Source: Streptomyces sp. NBC_00878
GTDB lineage: Bacteria; Actinomycetota; Actinomycetes; Streptomycetales; Streptomycetaceae
Assembly: GCF_026341515.1 (NCBI RefSeq)
Contig: NZ_JAPEOK010000001.1
Location: 4,278,001 to 4,342,000, forward strand
Length of the DNA stretch: 64,000 nucleotides
Direction: 5' to 3'
Part shown: positions 18,543-29,911 of the stretch, in pieces
Numbering within the stretch: position 1 is the stretch's first letter
Layout: each line of letters opens with the position of its first letter
Notes under the pieces: model-generated
Told to the model about the DNA's origin: nothing
What the model saw: only the letters and a program-made list of their open reading frames with translations
Database searches by the model: none
Position numbers and translations under genes: made by a program

Positions 18543-20909
18543 GTGTCGGGGTCGTCCACCCACGATGTCGTGCAGGCCAGGGATGTCGCGGGAGGAATCC
18601 ACTTCCACGAGCGGGGGATGTCGGAGAGCGGCGGCTTCGCGAACCCCACGCCACGGCAACTGCCCGCCAACGTACGCGACTTCGTCAACCGCACCGACGA
18701 ACTCGATCAACTGAACGCGGTGTTGACCGGCGAAGGCGACGATCCGCTCGTCGTGTCGGTGTACGTGATCGCCGGGACCGCCGGTGCCGGCAAGACCTCG
18801 CTCGCCCTGCGCTGGGCCCACCACGTCCGCGACCGCTTTCCGGACGGACAGCTCTACGTCAATCTGCGCGGGTACGACCCGGGGCAGCCGGTCACCGCCC
18901 AGGATGCGCTGCACCGTTTCCTGATCTCCCTGGGGGTCGGTCCGCAGTCCGTCCCGCAGGACCTCGACACCGCGGCCGCGCTCTACCGCTCACTGCTGGC
19001 CGACCGTCGGGTGCTGGTGGTCCTGGACAACGCGGCCACAGTGGGCCAGGTCCGCCCGTTGTTGCCCGGCAGTGCGCGCAGTCTGGTGGTCGTCACGAGT
19101 CGCAGCCGGTTGTCCGGTCTGGCGGTCCGGGACGGGGCGCGGCGGATCACGCTCGGAACACTGCCCGAGCGTGAGGCCATCGCCCTGCTGCGGGCCGTGA
19201 CCGCCGGGTACCGGCCACAGGACGACGAACAGCAGCTCGCCGAACTCGCGCAGCTCTGCGCGCGGCTGCCGCTGGCCCTGCGCATCGCCGCCGAACGGGC
19301 CGCCAGCCACCCCCACATGCGGCTGCACGAGCTGACGGCGGACCTGCGGGACGAGTCCTCCCTGTGGGACGCCCTGAGCACGGGCGACGACGAAGAGGCC
19401 GAAGCCGTGCGCACCGTCTTCGCCTGGTCCTATCGCGCCCTGCCCGACCAGGCAGCCCGGCTCTTCCGTCTGCTGGGTCTGCATCCCGGCCCCGAGTTCG
19501 GCCTGGACGCCGCCGCAGCCCTCGCCGGAACGACCACACCCCGGGCCCGTCACCTGTTGGATTCCCTGGTCGGCGCTCACCTGCTGGAGCAGACGGCGCC
19601 GGACCGCTACCAGTTCCACGACCTGTTGCGCGCCTACGCCGTCGACCAGGTGCAGCACGAGGAGCCGCCGGAGGAGCGGAGTGCGGCCCTGCGCCGCGTC
19701 CTGGAGTGGTATCTCCACGCCGCCGACGCGGCTCAGAGCTGGATCAGTCCCGGAGAGGATCGTCTGGACCTCGCAACGCCACCGGAAGGCGTGCGCCCCT
19801 TGTCCTTTCCCGACTACGACGCCGCTGTGGACTGGGCCGAGTACGAACACACCAACCTTCTGCAGGCGGTCCGTACCGCGGCTGCCGCCGGAGACGACAG
19901 GCTCACCTGGCAGTTGCCGGCCGTGCTGTGGCACGCGCAGTTCCCCTCTGCCGCGGGCGCCGACTGGTTGGCCGTGGGCCACATCGGGCTGGCGGCGGCG
20001 GGTCGGTCCGGCGATCGTGCCGCGGAGGGCCGGCTGTTCACAGAACTCGGCATGACCCACTCGCGGGTCAACCAGCTGGCTGAGAGCCTCGAATGCCACC
20101 GGAGCGCCCTGGAGATATGGGGCGAGCTGGGCGACCGGCTGAACGAAGCGCACTCTCTCAACCTGATCGGGCTGAACCATCTCCACCGGAGGCATCTCGA
20201 CACCGCTGCCCACCACTTCGTTCAGGCCATCAGCGTTTTCCAGGAGCAGGGCTCGGACCGCTGGGCCGCCACCGCGCTGTCCAATCTGGCGACCACCCAC
20301 TACCGAGCCGGACGGCTTTCAGAGGCCTCGGCTGTCATCGAGCAGGCTCTGGCAGCGCACCGCGCCCTGAACAACCAGCGGGGCGAGGGCAACGTTCTGC
20401 GTCTCCTGAGCAGCCTCCGGCGTGAACAGGGCGATATCGAGGAGGCCCTGGCCTCGGCTCAGGCCTCTGTCGACATTGCCCTCGGTCTCCGCAACCTGCG
20501 CCTGGAAGCCTATTGGTTGCTCACTCTTGGTGACGCCCAGCAGGCGGGCGGCCAGTTCGCCGACGCGCTGACCTCCTACCAACGGTCCGCCGCACTCCAA
20601 CGCCGCCTCGGCGACCGCAGTAAACAGGCATGGGCGTGGCATCGCGTGGGCGAGGTCTATCGTCGACTCGACCGCCACACGGAGGCAGCCGACTTCCACC
20701 GCCAGGCCGCCGTCACCCACCGCGATCTCGGCGATATCTGGCATGAGGCCCTGGCCCTCGACGGCCTGGGGGCAGCTCTGCTCGACGAGACCCCCGAAGC
20801 AGCCCGTCAGCACTGGACGGAGGCGCTGAGGCTCCTTGCCGACTACGACGACCCACGGGCAGCGGCGACACGCAACAGCCTCGAGCACCGACTGGCGGAA
20901 GCCGGCTGA
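18543..20909 (+). CDS. NB-ARC ATPase with TPR repeats, AfsR/STAND type without SARP domain
   Basis: A 788-residue protein. The N-terminal HDVVQARDVAGGIHFH stretch precedes PTPRQLPANVRDFVNR and a P-loop (VIAGTAGAGKTSLALRWAHH). Further features are a Walker B-like VLVVLDNA, a sensor VVVTSRSR and a GLPL-like LPLALRIAAER. About residues 460-780 are TPR repeats. No winged-helix SARP DNA-binding domain is present. The GTG at 18543 has no clear ribosome site; the frame upstream is open but has no ATG, GTG or TTG. A later ATG at 18618 follows GCGGGGG. STAND proteins act as regulators or as defence sensors; which applies here is unknown. Confidence 0.8.
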   Translation: MSGSSTHDVVQARDVAGGIHFHERGMSESGGFANPTPRQLPANVRDFVNRTDELDQLNAVLTGEGDDPLVVSVYVIAGTAGAGKTSLALRWAHHVRDRFPDGQLYVNLRGYDPGQPVTAQDALHRFLISLGVGPQSVPQDLDTAAALYRSLLADRRVLVVLDNAATVGQVRPLLPGSARSLVVVTSRSRLSGLAVRDGARRITLGTLPEREAIALLRAVTAGYRPQDDEQQLAELAQLCARLPLALRIAAERAASHPHMRLHELTADLRDESSLWDALSTGDDEEAEAVRTVFAWSYRALPDQAARLFRLLGLHPGPEFGLDAAAALAGTTTPRARHLLDSLVGAHLLEQTAPDRYQFHDLLRAYAVDQVQHEEPPEERSAALRRVLEWYLHAADAAQSWISPGEDRLDLATPPEGVRPLSFPDYDAAVDWAEYEHTNLLQAVRTAAAAGDDRLTWQLPAVLWHAQFPSAAGADWLAVGHIGLAAAGRSGDRAAEGRLFTELGMTHSRVNQLAESLECHRSALEIWGELGDRLNEAHSLNLIGLNHLHRRHLDTAAHHFVQAISVFQEQGSDRWAATALSNLATTHYRAGRLSEASAVIEQALAAHRALNNQRGEGNVLRLLSSLRREQGDIEEALASAQASVDIALGLRNLRLEAYWLLTLGDAQQAGGQFADALTSYQRSAALQRRLGDRSKQAWAWHRVGEVYRRLDRHTEAADFHRQAAVTHRDLGDIWHEALALDGLGAALLDETPEAARQHWTEALRLLADYDDPRAAATRNSLEHRLAEAG

Positions 20910-21226
20910 GCCGACGCGAGACCCGTATCAAGACCTTGAATCCGGAAGATCCGGGCACTCTCCTGGTCACGTCCGGATCCACGCGTGACGGCCGAGGTGA
21001 CCGCCGACGGGTATGCCTCTACGAGGCCATGGCTCCTGACGCTCGGCGCAGTGCCGTGAGTCCGGGCCTTGGAAATCAGCTCCCGCCGCGGAGAACCTTC
21101 CAGGGTTTGTTGACCCGTGGGGCGGCTGCCGAGACCGCCAAAAGGTCCGTACAACAGGGGACTTGTCGCCCGTCGGAGCCCTACCGGAGTTGACCGAGTG
21201 CAGGGCCATGGCCAAGGATCGCCGCC
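20910..21226. other. gene-free gap
   Basis: The 317 bases after the NB-ARC gene contain only weakly coding-like frames with unremarkable codon bias. I see no hairpin terminator with confidence and no RNA gene. It separates the accessory insertion from the core membrane-protein gene. Confidence 0.4.
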
Positions 21227-21712
21227 ATGTCTGCCCTCGCCTCCCGTCAGAACACGGTCGCGGCGCTGCGGTTCGGACAGCTCGCGGCGATGGGTACGGT
21301 CGCGCTGCTGATCCTGATCGCGGGCGTCTGGGCCTCCTGGGGCACCGCCCAGCACGTGATGCTCAGCAAGGGCCGCGAGCGCGGCACGATGACGGTCACG
21401 CGATGTGCCGACGACCGCTGCACGGGCCCGTACCGGCCGATGTCGGAGGGGTCCACCGCCCGCGCCCGGGTCGTCCTCGACAGCGAGGTCGCGGTGGACA
21501 AGGGCCGCACCTACACGGTCACCGTGAAGCCCGGCAGCGACGAGGTGGTGCGCACGGGCACCAGCGGACTCCTCTACGCCTGGGTCCCGCTGGGCGGCGC
21601 ACTGCTGCTCGCCTCGATGGTGGTGGCGGGCGGCCTGCGCCGGCCCCGCCTGGCCTGGGCCCTGGGCGGCGCGGGACTGACGCTGGTCACGGCGGCGTTC
21701 GTGACCCTCTGA
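21227..21712 (+). CDS. small integral membrane protein
   Basis: A 161-residue protein with a transmembrane segment at about 20-38 (MGTVALLILIAGVWASW). An extracellular-type loop contains CADDRCTGPYRPMSEG, and two closely spaced C-terminal segments follow (YAWVPLGGALLLASMVVA and WALGGAGLTLVTAAFV). The two Cys could form a disulfide. No family name is known to me. Its place between pth and ppc is conserved in S. coelicolor as I remember. Confidence 0.75.
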   Translation: MSALASRQNTVAALRFGQLAAMGTVALLILIAGVWASWGTAQHVMLSKGRERGTMTVTRCADDRCTGPYRPMSEGSTARARVVLDSEVAVDKGRTYTVTVKPGSDEVVRTGTSGLLYAWVPLGGALLLASMVVAGGLRRPRLAWALGGAGLTLVTAAFVTL

Positions 21713-21726
21713 GGCACGGGCAGCGG

Positions 21727-21753
21727 CCCCGCGCCCTTTTTAGGGGCGCGGGG
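21727..21753. terminator. bidirectional hairpin terminator
   Basis: CCCCGCGCCC (21727-21736) and GGGCGCGGGG (21744-21753) flank a T-rich loop between the convergent membrane-protein gene and ppc. Confidence 0.8.
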
Positions 21754-21845
21754 CTGTGACATATGCGGCTCCGCCGCGTGGGCGCGACCAGCCACGACGC
21801 ACCCGCAGACGACGCACGACGCTCCCCGCAGGGCGCTTCCGGTGA

Positions 21846-24578
<2,733 letters not shown>

Positions 24579-24859
24579 AGGTGCGGCTCCTTGCAGTGTT
24601 GAAGCTCTTTTGGAGGGAACCCGGGGCCGCATCAGCGGCTGGGCAACCGGGAATGAAACAGAGCGGACCGCGCTGTCCGACCGAACTTAAGGATAGGTGT
24701 CGATACGGACGCGCAGTCTCTCGGGCTCTTGCCGCCGGGCGAGGCGCTGCCATACTTACGACGCCGTAGGTTACGGAACCGTAAGCGCGGTTTCCGGAAA
24801 AGCGGCAGGTGCGATTACCGGCCACTCTCACAACCCTCGACCCCACAGGGGACGCCCCC

Positions 24860-25873
24860 ATGACCACGAGTTCCGATGTGATCGACGACGCCCCCGAGGC
24901 GAACAACGACGACACCCCCCTTCCGTCCGCGACACTGGGCGGCGAGCAGAAGCGCTCGCTGGAACAGATCACCCTCCTCCTCTTCATCACGGTCCCGTTC
25001 CTCGCGGTCCTCGCGGCGGTGCCGCTGGCCTGGGGCTGGGGCGTGAGCTGGCTGGACCTGGGCCTGCTGGTCGGCTTCTACTACCTCGGCTGCCACGGCA
25101 TCACGATCGGTTTCCACCGCTACTTCACGCACGGCGCCTTCAAGGCGAAGCGCCCGCTGCGCATCGCCCTCGCGATCGCCGGCTCGATGGCGGTCGAGGG
25201 GCCGCTGGTCCGCTGGGTGGCCGACCACCGCAAGCACCACAAGTTCTCCGATGCCGAGGGCGACCCCCACTCGCCGTGGCGGTTCGGCGAGACGGTCCCC
25301 GCGCTGATGAAGGGCCTGTGGTGGGCCCACATCGCCTGGATGTTCGACGAGGAGCAGACACCGCAGGACAAGTACGCGCCGGACCTGATCAAGGACGGGG
25401 CGATCCGTACGATCTCGCGCCAGTTCCTGCTCTGGGCGGGGCTTTCCCTCGCACTCCCGGCACTGATCGGCGGCCTGGTGACGATGTCCTGGTGGGGCGC
25501 GTTCACGGGCTTCTTCTGGGGCTCGCTCGTCCGGGTGGCGCTGCTGCACCACGTGACCTGGTCGATCAACTCGATCTGCCACGCGGTGGGCAAGCGCCCC
25601 TTCAAGTCGCGTGACCGTTCGGGCAACGTGTGGTGGCTGGCGGTCCTCTCCTGCGGCGAGTCCTGGCACAACCTGCACCATGCCGATCCGACCTCCGCGC
25701 GGCACGGTGTGGAGCGCGGCCAGGTGGATTCCTCGGCCCGGCTCATCCGCTGGTTCGAACTGCTCGGCTGGGCGTCCGACGTGCGCTGGCCGTCACGCTC
25801 GCGTATCGATTCCCGCCGGAACCCGGACGGGAAGGGCGCCCGACGCAAGGCGGAGACCGCCGACGCGGCATGA
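24860..25873 (+). CDS. acyl-CoA/acyl-lipid delta-9-type fatty acid desaturase
   Basis: A 337-residue membrane di-iron desaturase. The three His boxes are present: HRYFTH, HRKHHK and HNLHH. Hydrophobic segments flank them (TLLLFITVPFLAVLAAVPL, WLDLGLLVGFYYLG). The ATG at 24860 is used; the upstream ATG at 24809 adds residues without homology. The stop overlaps the ATG of the TetR gene (ATGA), so both are co-translated and the regulator likely controls membrane unsaturation. Confidence 0.9.
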   Translation: MTTSSDVIDDAPEANNDDTPLPSATLGGEQKRSLEQITLLLFITVPFLAVLAAVPLAWGWGVSWLDLGLLVGFYYLGCHGITIGFHRYFTHGAFKAKRPLRIALAIAGSMAVEGPLVRWVADHRKHHKFSDAEGDPHSPWRFGETVPALMKGLWWAHIAWMFDEEQTPQDKYAPDLIKDGAIRTISRQFLLWAGLSLALPALIGGLVTMSWWGAFTGFFWGSLVRVALLHHVTWSINSICHAVGKRPFKSRDRSGNVWWLAVLSCGESWHNLHHADPTSARHGVERGQVDSSARLIRWFELLGWASDVRWPSRSRIDSRRNPDGKGARRKAETADAA

Positions 25874-26541
25874 TTGACGGCGTGGCCGACTCCAGCACAC
25901 CCAGCAATGAAAAGCCGCGGCGCGCCCGCCGCACCCGGATGACCGGTGCGGAGCGCCGGGCCCAACTGCTGGAGATCGGCCGTACCCTCTTCGCCGCCAA
26001 GGGGTTCGAGGCGACGTCGGTGGAGGAGATCGCGGCGAAGGCCGGCGTCTCCAAGCCCGTCGTCTACGAGCACTTCGGCGGCAAGGAGGGCCTGTACGCG
26101 GTGGTGGTGGACCGCGAGATGCGCCGCCTGCTGGACATGGTGACGAGCTCCCTGACGGCGGGCCACCCGCGCGAACTGTGCGAACAGGCGGCCTTCGCCC
26201 TGCTCGACTACATCGAGGAGTACACGGACGGCTTCCGCATCCTGGTCCGCGACTCCCCGATCCCCCAGTCCACGGGCTCCTTCGCATCCCTGATCTCGGA
26301 CATCGCGACGCAGGTGGAGGACATCCTGGGCCGCGAGTTCAAACGCCGCGGCTTCGACCCGAAACTGGCACCGCTGTACGCCCAGGCCCTGGTCGGCATG
26401 GTCGCCCTCACGGGCCAGTGGTGGCTGGACGTCCGCCGCCCGAAGAAGGCGGAGGTGGCGGCCCATCTGGTGAACCTGGCCTGGCACGGACTGGACGGTA
26501 TCGAGGCGAATCCGCGGTTGATAGGGCGTCGGAAGAGTTAG
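25870..26541 (+). CDS. TetR-family regulator coupled to desaturase
   Basis: A 223-residue protein with an N-terminal TetR HTH (LLEIGRTLFAAKGFEATSVEEIAAKAGVSKPVVYEHFGGKEGLYAVV) given here only as its position, residues about 30-75. The ligand-binding half follows. Its ATG overlaps the desaturase stop by 4 bases. It probably senses an acyl ligand and represses the operon; this is inference from context. Confidence 0.88.
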   Translation: MIDGVADSSTPSNEKPRRARRTRMTGAERRAQLLEIGRTLFAAKGFEATSVEEIAAKAGVSKPVVYEHFGGKEGLYAVVVDREMRRLLDMVTSSLTAGHPRELCEQAAFALLDYIEEYTDGFRILVRDSPIPQSTGSFASLISDIATQVEDILGREFKRRGFDPKLAPLYAQALVGMVALTGQWWLDVRRPKKAEVAAHLVNLAWHGLDGIEANPRLIGRRKS

Positions 26542-26602
26542 TTCGGTTCAAAGGCACCAAATCAACTGAAGATAGTCCAACGGTGCACAAGGTGAATCTC
26601 GT

Positions 26603-26616
26603 GGTACCAACGTACC
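26603..26616. promoter_or_regulatory. palindrome just before the antitoxin start, candidate TA operator
   Basis: GGTAC (26603-26607) caac GTACC (26612-26616) ends one base before the ATG at 26618. Phd/YefM antitoxins usually repress their own operon by binding such sites. Confidence 0.4.
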
Positions 26617-26617
26617 C

Positions 26618-26869
26618 ATGACCAAGATTCCGATCAGCGCGGCCCGTTCCCAGCTCGGCGACCTGGTCCGCCGGGCCGCTCACGGCCGCGAGACCATCGC
26701 CCTCACCGACCACGGTCACGTGGCCGCGCTGTTGATCTCTCCCCAGGTGATCGAGGACCTCGAAGACGCCATCGCGGTGGCCGACTACCAGCGACGGAAG
26801 GCCGAGGGCACGCTCGAAGAGGGCATCCCCCACGAGGAAGTCGGGCGCGTCCTGGGGCTGCGTCCGTGA
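26618..26869 (+). CDS. type II antitoxin, Phd/YefM family
   Basis: An 83-residue protein starting MTKIPISAARSQLGDLVRRA, the Phd/YefM DNA-binding fold, then ETIALTDHGHVAALLISP. The C-terminal part is acidic and likely binds the toxin. Its stop overlaps the toxin GTG (GTGA). Confidence 0.9.
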   Translation: MTKIPISAARSQLGDLVRRAAHGRETIALTDHGHVAALLISPQVIEDLEDAIAVADYQRRKAEGTLEEGIPHEEVGRVLGLRP

Positions 26870-27117
26870 CCTGTCGCATCGTCTGGGAACCGAGCGCCAC
26901 GAACGCGGCCGTCCGCTCCCTCAAGGACGCCCCAAACGGCCTCGCCCTGGTCCTGGACACCATCGACAAGCTGGCCGACGATCCTCGTCCGACAGGGTCG
27001 ATCGTGTATACGTCCCCCAGCCTCCGCCGCCTGCACGTCGGCGACTACCGCGTCCTCTACGTGATCGACGACAGCGTGATCCGCATCCTCATCACCCACC
27101 TGGGCCGCACGCCCTGA
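26866..27117 (+). CDS. type II toxin, RelE/ParE family
   Basis: An 83-residue protein: IVWEPSATNAAVRSL, then LADDPRP, then RRLHVGDYRVLYVIDD, the usual RelE/ParE core, with a C-terminal RILITHLGR. RelE members cleave ribosome-bound mRNA and ParE members poison gyrase; the sequence does not decide. GTG start overlaps the antitoxin stop. The 3' end overlaps the convergent VOC gene by 26 bases. Confidence 0.88.
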   Translation: MTCRIVWEPSATNAAVRSLKDAPNGLALVLDTIDKLADDPRPTGSIVYTSPSLRRLHVGDYRVLYVIDDSVIRILITHLGRTP

Positions 27118-27475
27118 CAACCGGCTCCAGGAACTCCAGCCGGTTGCCCACCGGGTCCTCGGAGTAGAAGCGGCGGTGCCCCGGGAGCTTGTCGTCCCAG
27201 GTCACCGCCGCTCCGCAGGCGGCGAGGCGGGTCGCGTACGACTCGATGTCCGCGACTCTCAGCCCCGGGTGGGCTTTCTTCGCGGGGCGGAAATCGGCCT
27301 CGATCCCCAGGTGCAGGTGCACCGCCCCGGCCTGGAACCAGCAGCCCCCGCGCGCCGCGAGCACCGGCGGCTTGGGGGTCTCCGTCATGCCGAGGACATC
27401 GACGTAGTACGTACGCAGCCGTGGCTCGCTGCCGGGTGGGGCGGCGAGTTGGACGTGGTCGACGGCGGTCAGCAT
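27092..27475 (-). CDS. VOC/glyoxalase-like protein
   Basis: A 127-residue protein with the VOC beta-alpha-beta pattern: LTAVDHVQLAAPPGSEPRLR at the N-terminus (metal-site His), VHLHLGIEADF in the centre and RRFYSEDPVGNRLEFLEPV at the end (metal-site Glu). Substrate unknown. Starts 3 bases after tam stops and is likely co-transcribed. Confidence 0.85.
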   Translation of the reverse strand: MLTAVDHVQLAAPPGSEPRLRTYYVDVLGMTETPKPPVLAARGGCWFQAGAVHLHLGIEADFRPAKKAHPGLRVADIESYATRLAACGAAVTWDDKLPGHRRFYSEDPVGNRLEFLEPVVRACGPGG

Positions 27476-27478
27476 CCG

Positions 27479-28297
27479 TCAGGCGGCCTTCCGAGCCACC
27501 GCGAACAACCGCCGGAACGGCAGGACCGTGCCGTACGGGGCCGTCGGGTAGGCCCTGCGGAGCAGGTCGCGATACTCCGCCACGAAGGCGTCGCGGGCCT
27601 CCGGGTCGTCGGCCAGGGCCGTGAGGGCGGGGCGCAGGCCCGTGCCCTTGGACCAGTCGAGTACCGGGTCCTCGCCCTGCAGGAGCTGCATGTACGTCGT
27701 TTCCCAGACGTCCGTCTCGTAGCCCTGGCGGGCCAGCCGGTCCAGGTAGAGGAGCGGTGGATGGACGGAGTCCTCGCGGCGGAGGACGCCGTCGAGGCGG
27801 TCCTTCCAGCGGGCGGTCGCGGCGAGTTCGCGCATCAGGGTGTGCAGGGGTGCGTCGATGTTGTTCGGGACCTGGAAGGCGAAGGTGCCGCCGGGGGCCA
27901 CCGCGTCGAGCCAGGCGGGGAAGGCGTCCAGGTGCCCCGGCACCCACTGGAGCGCCGCGTTCGAGACGATCAGGTCGTACGTCTCCGTGGGCGCCCAGTC
28001 CGTGAGGTCCGCGTGGGCGAAGTCCAGGCGGCCACCGCCTGCCGTGGGGCCCGTGTGCGCCTCCGTCTTCGCCAGCATCTCCGGGGAGTTGTCGTAGCCC
28101 GTGATGCGCGCTGTCGGCCAGCGCTCGGCGAGTTGGACGGTGACGTTCCCGGGCCCGCAGCCCAGGTCCGCGATGCGCGCCGGGGCGCCGGGCAGCTCCG
28201 GGACCCTGGCCAGGAGTTCGGTGAAGGGGCGGGCGCGGTGTTCCGCGTGGCGCAGGTACTGGCCCGGGTCCCATGCGGGAGCGGCGGCGGCAGACAT
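27479..28297 (-). CDS. tam: trans-aconitate 2-methyltransferase
   Basis: A 272-residue SAM-dependent methyltransferase. The SAM site is ADLGCGPGNVTVQLAERWP; the family-typical AWDPGQYLRHAEHRARPF N-terminus and LIVSNAALQWVPGH are present. It detoxifies trans-aconitate, an inhibitor of aconitase. Divergent from the MarR gene tamR with operator-like repeats between; this arrangement is described for S. coelicolor (TamR regulates tam and responds to aconitate/citrate). Confidence 0.9.
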   Translation of the reverse strand: MSAAAAPAWDPGQYLRHAEHRARPFTELLARVPELPGAPARIADLGCGPGNVTVQLAERWPTARITGYDNSPEMLAKTEAHTGPTAGGGRLDFAHADLTDWAPTETYDLIVSNAALQWVPGHLDAFPAWLDAVAPGGTFAFQVPNNIDAPLHTLMRELAATARWKDRLDGVLRREDSVHPPLLYLDRLARQGYETDVWETTYMQLLQGEDPVLDWSKGTGLRPALTALADDPEARDAFVAEYRDLLRRAYPTAPYGTVLPFRRLFAVARKAA

Positions 28298-28343
28298 GAG
28301 GCCTCCTCGGGAGTGGACGGGACTCCACCCTCACACCCACATA

Positions 28344-28395
28344 TCTTGACGTCAAGAGACTTCAGGTTAAGAGAATTCACGTCAAGAGACTTCAC
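28344..28395. promoter_or_regulatory. TamR operator region: 14-bp palindrome and three 15-bp tandem repeats
   Basis: TCTTGACGTCAAGA (28344-28357) is a perfect palindrome. Three 15-bp units follow in tandem at 28351-28365, 28366-28380 and 28381-28395 (gtcaagagacttcag and variants). They lie in the tam/tamR divergent gap, as expected for MarR-type binding sites. Confidence 0.7.
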
Positions 28396-28422
28396 ATCGA
28401 CACAACCATTACACTGATCGCC

Positions 28423-28920
28423 ATGGAGGACGAGGTCGATCGGCTGGTCGCTGCGTGGCGCCGGGAGCGCCCTGACCTCGACGTGGAACCGCTCGAGGTA
28501 CTCAGCCGGGTGAGCAGGCTCGCCCGGCATCTGGACCGCGCACGCCGGATCGCGTTCTCCGAGCATGCCCTGGAACCCTGGGAGTTCGACGTCCTGACGG
28601 CGCTGAGGCGTGCGGGATCCCCGTACCAACTCTCCCCCGGCCAGTTGCTCACCCAGACGCTCGTCACCTCGGGCACGATGACGAACCGCATCGACCGGCT
28701 GGCGAAGAAGGGCCTCGTCGAACGCCTCCCCGACCCCAGCGACCGCCGCGGTGTACTCGTCCGCCTCACCGAGGACGGCCGCGACCGCGCCGACCAGGCG
28801 CTCGCCGGACTCCTCGACCAGGAGCGCGCGATCCTGGCGGAACTGAGCAGCTCACAGCGCGGCGAACTCGCCGGGCTGCTACGCCAGTTGACCGCCCCGT
28901 TCGACAACATCCCCGGCTAG
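28423..28920 (+). CDS. tamR: MarR-family regulator TamR
   Basis: A 165-residue MarR protein. The winged-helix core reads LEPWEFDVLTALRRAGSPY, then TSGTMTNRIDRLAKKGLVER and the wing PDPSDRRGVLVRLTEDG. Divergent from tam. By homology to S. coelicolor TamR it represses tam and is released by trans-aconitate or citrate-type ligands. The 3' end overlaps the convergent response-regulator gene by 42 bases. Confidence 0.85.
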   Translation: MEDEVDRLVAAWRRERPDLDVEPLEVLSRVSRLARHLDRARRIAFSEHALEPWEFDVLTALRRAGSPYQLSPGQLLTQTLVTSGTMTNRIDRLAKKGLVERLPDPSDRRGVLVRLTEDGRDRADQALAGLLDQERAILAELSSSQRGELAGLLRQLTAPFDNIPG

Positions 28921-29658
28921 GTCGACGGGTCCGACCCCGGCCCGGCGGGCGAGCGCCACCGCGGCGAGGGTCGAGTGCACCCCCAGCTTCCCCAGCACGT
29001 TCTGCATGTGCGTACGCACGGTGTGCGGGGAGAGGAACAGCCGCTCGGCGACCGCCTTGCGCCCGAGCCCGGCGACCATACAGCGCAGGACCTCCCTCTC
29101 CCGCGGGGTGAGGGACTCCACCAGCCGCTCGCTCTCCGTGCGGTGCTTGCGGGCGGCGGTCAGCTCGCGCAGGACGCCGGTGAGCAGCGCGGGCGGCAGA
29201 TGCGTCTCGTCCCGCAGCACGCCCCGTATGACGGTGAGCAGCCGGGACAGCGAGCAGTCCTTGGCCACCCAGCCCGAGGCACCGGCCTGCAGAGCGAGCG
29301 CCGCGCGACGCGGGTCGTCCTTCTCGGCGAGTACGACGATACGGACGTTGGGCTGGCCCGAACGGACGCCCGCGACCAGCGAGATGCCGTCGACCAGGCC
29401 TTCTTCGTTGTTGTCGTGGACGGGCACGGCCGGGCGGGCGCCCGGCACGTTGCCACCCAGGTCGGCGTCGACGAGCAGTACGTCGAATCTGCGGCCCTCG
29501 GCGGCCGCCCGCTCCAGGCAGCGCAGCGCGGCAGGGCCGCTGCCGGCCGCGGAGACATCGACGTCGGGCTCGGCGGCCAGGGCGGCGGCGAGCGACTCGG
29601 CGAAGATACGGTGGTCGTCGACGACCAGGACACGGATGCGAACCACTGAAACCCCCAC
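28879..29658 (-). CDS. LuxR/NarL-family response regulator with receiver insertion
   Basis: A 259-residue protein. The receiver keeps the acidic pair (VVDDH), phospho-Asp (LLVDADLG) and Lys (WVAKD). A 20-residue loop containing VPGARPAVPVHDNNEEG is inserted after the phospho-Asp, which is unusual. The LuxR HTH is at the C-terminus (LTPREREVLRCMVAGLGRKA ... SPHTVRTHMQNVLGKLGV). No kinase is adjacent. The ATG at 29658 precedes VSVVRIRVLVVDDH; a start a few codons later is possible. Confidence 0.85.
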   Translation of the reverse strand: MGVSVVRIRVLVVDDHRIFAESLAAALAAEPDVDVSAAGSGPAALRCLERAAAEGRRFDVLLVDADLGGNVPGARPAVPVHDNNEEGLVDGISLVAGVRSGQPNVRIVVLAEKDDPRRAALALQAGASGWVAKDCSLSRLLTVIRGVLRDETHLPPALLTGVLRELTAARKHRTESERLVESLTPREREVLRCMVAGLGRKAVAERLFLSPHTVRTHMQNVLGKLGVHSTLAAVALARRAGVGPVDLAGDVVERGGQLA

Positions 29659-29804
29659 TGGTCGGGGGACGACCGGATCAGGTACGGCGCCCGGAGATCC
29701 CGAACCTCTTAGACTCGGAAAACGGGGTGCCGCAGCCGCACGGCCGCCGCCGTGCTGGAACTGCTACCCCCACTCCGGGCGTCGTACCCGACTGTCTCGC
29801 CCCC

Positions 29805-29836
29805 TGAGCAGCACCGGCCCCCACCGGTGCTGCTCA
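29805..29836. other. 13-bp hairpin in a divergent gap
   Basis: Arms 29805-29817 and 29824-29836 are perfectly complementary with a 6-base loop (ccccca). It lies between two divergent genes, so it terminates neither of them. It could be an operator, a 5' leader structure of the GNAT gene or part of a small RNA. Confidence 0.5.
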
Positions 29837-29911
29837 TCAGAGTACGGCCGGGCAGCGGGAGCGGAAGGCGATTTGCAGAACTGATTGGCCAGCACGTTTA
29901 TGGTGAGCCGT

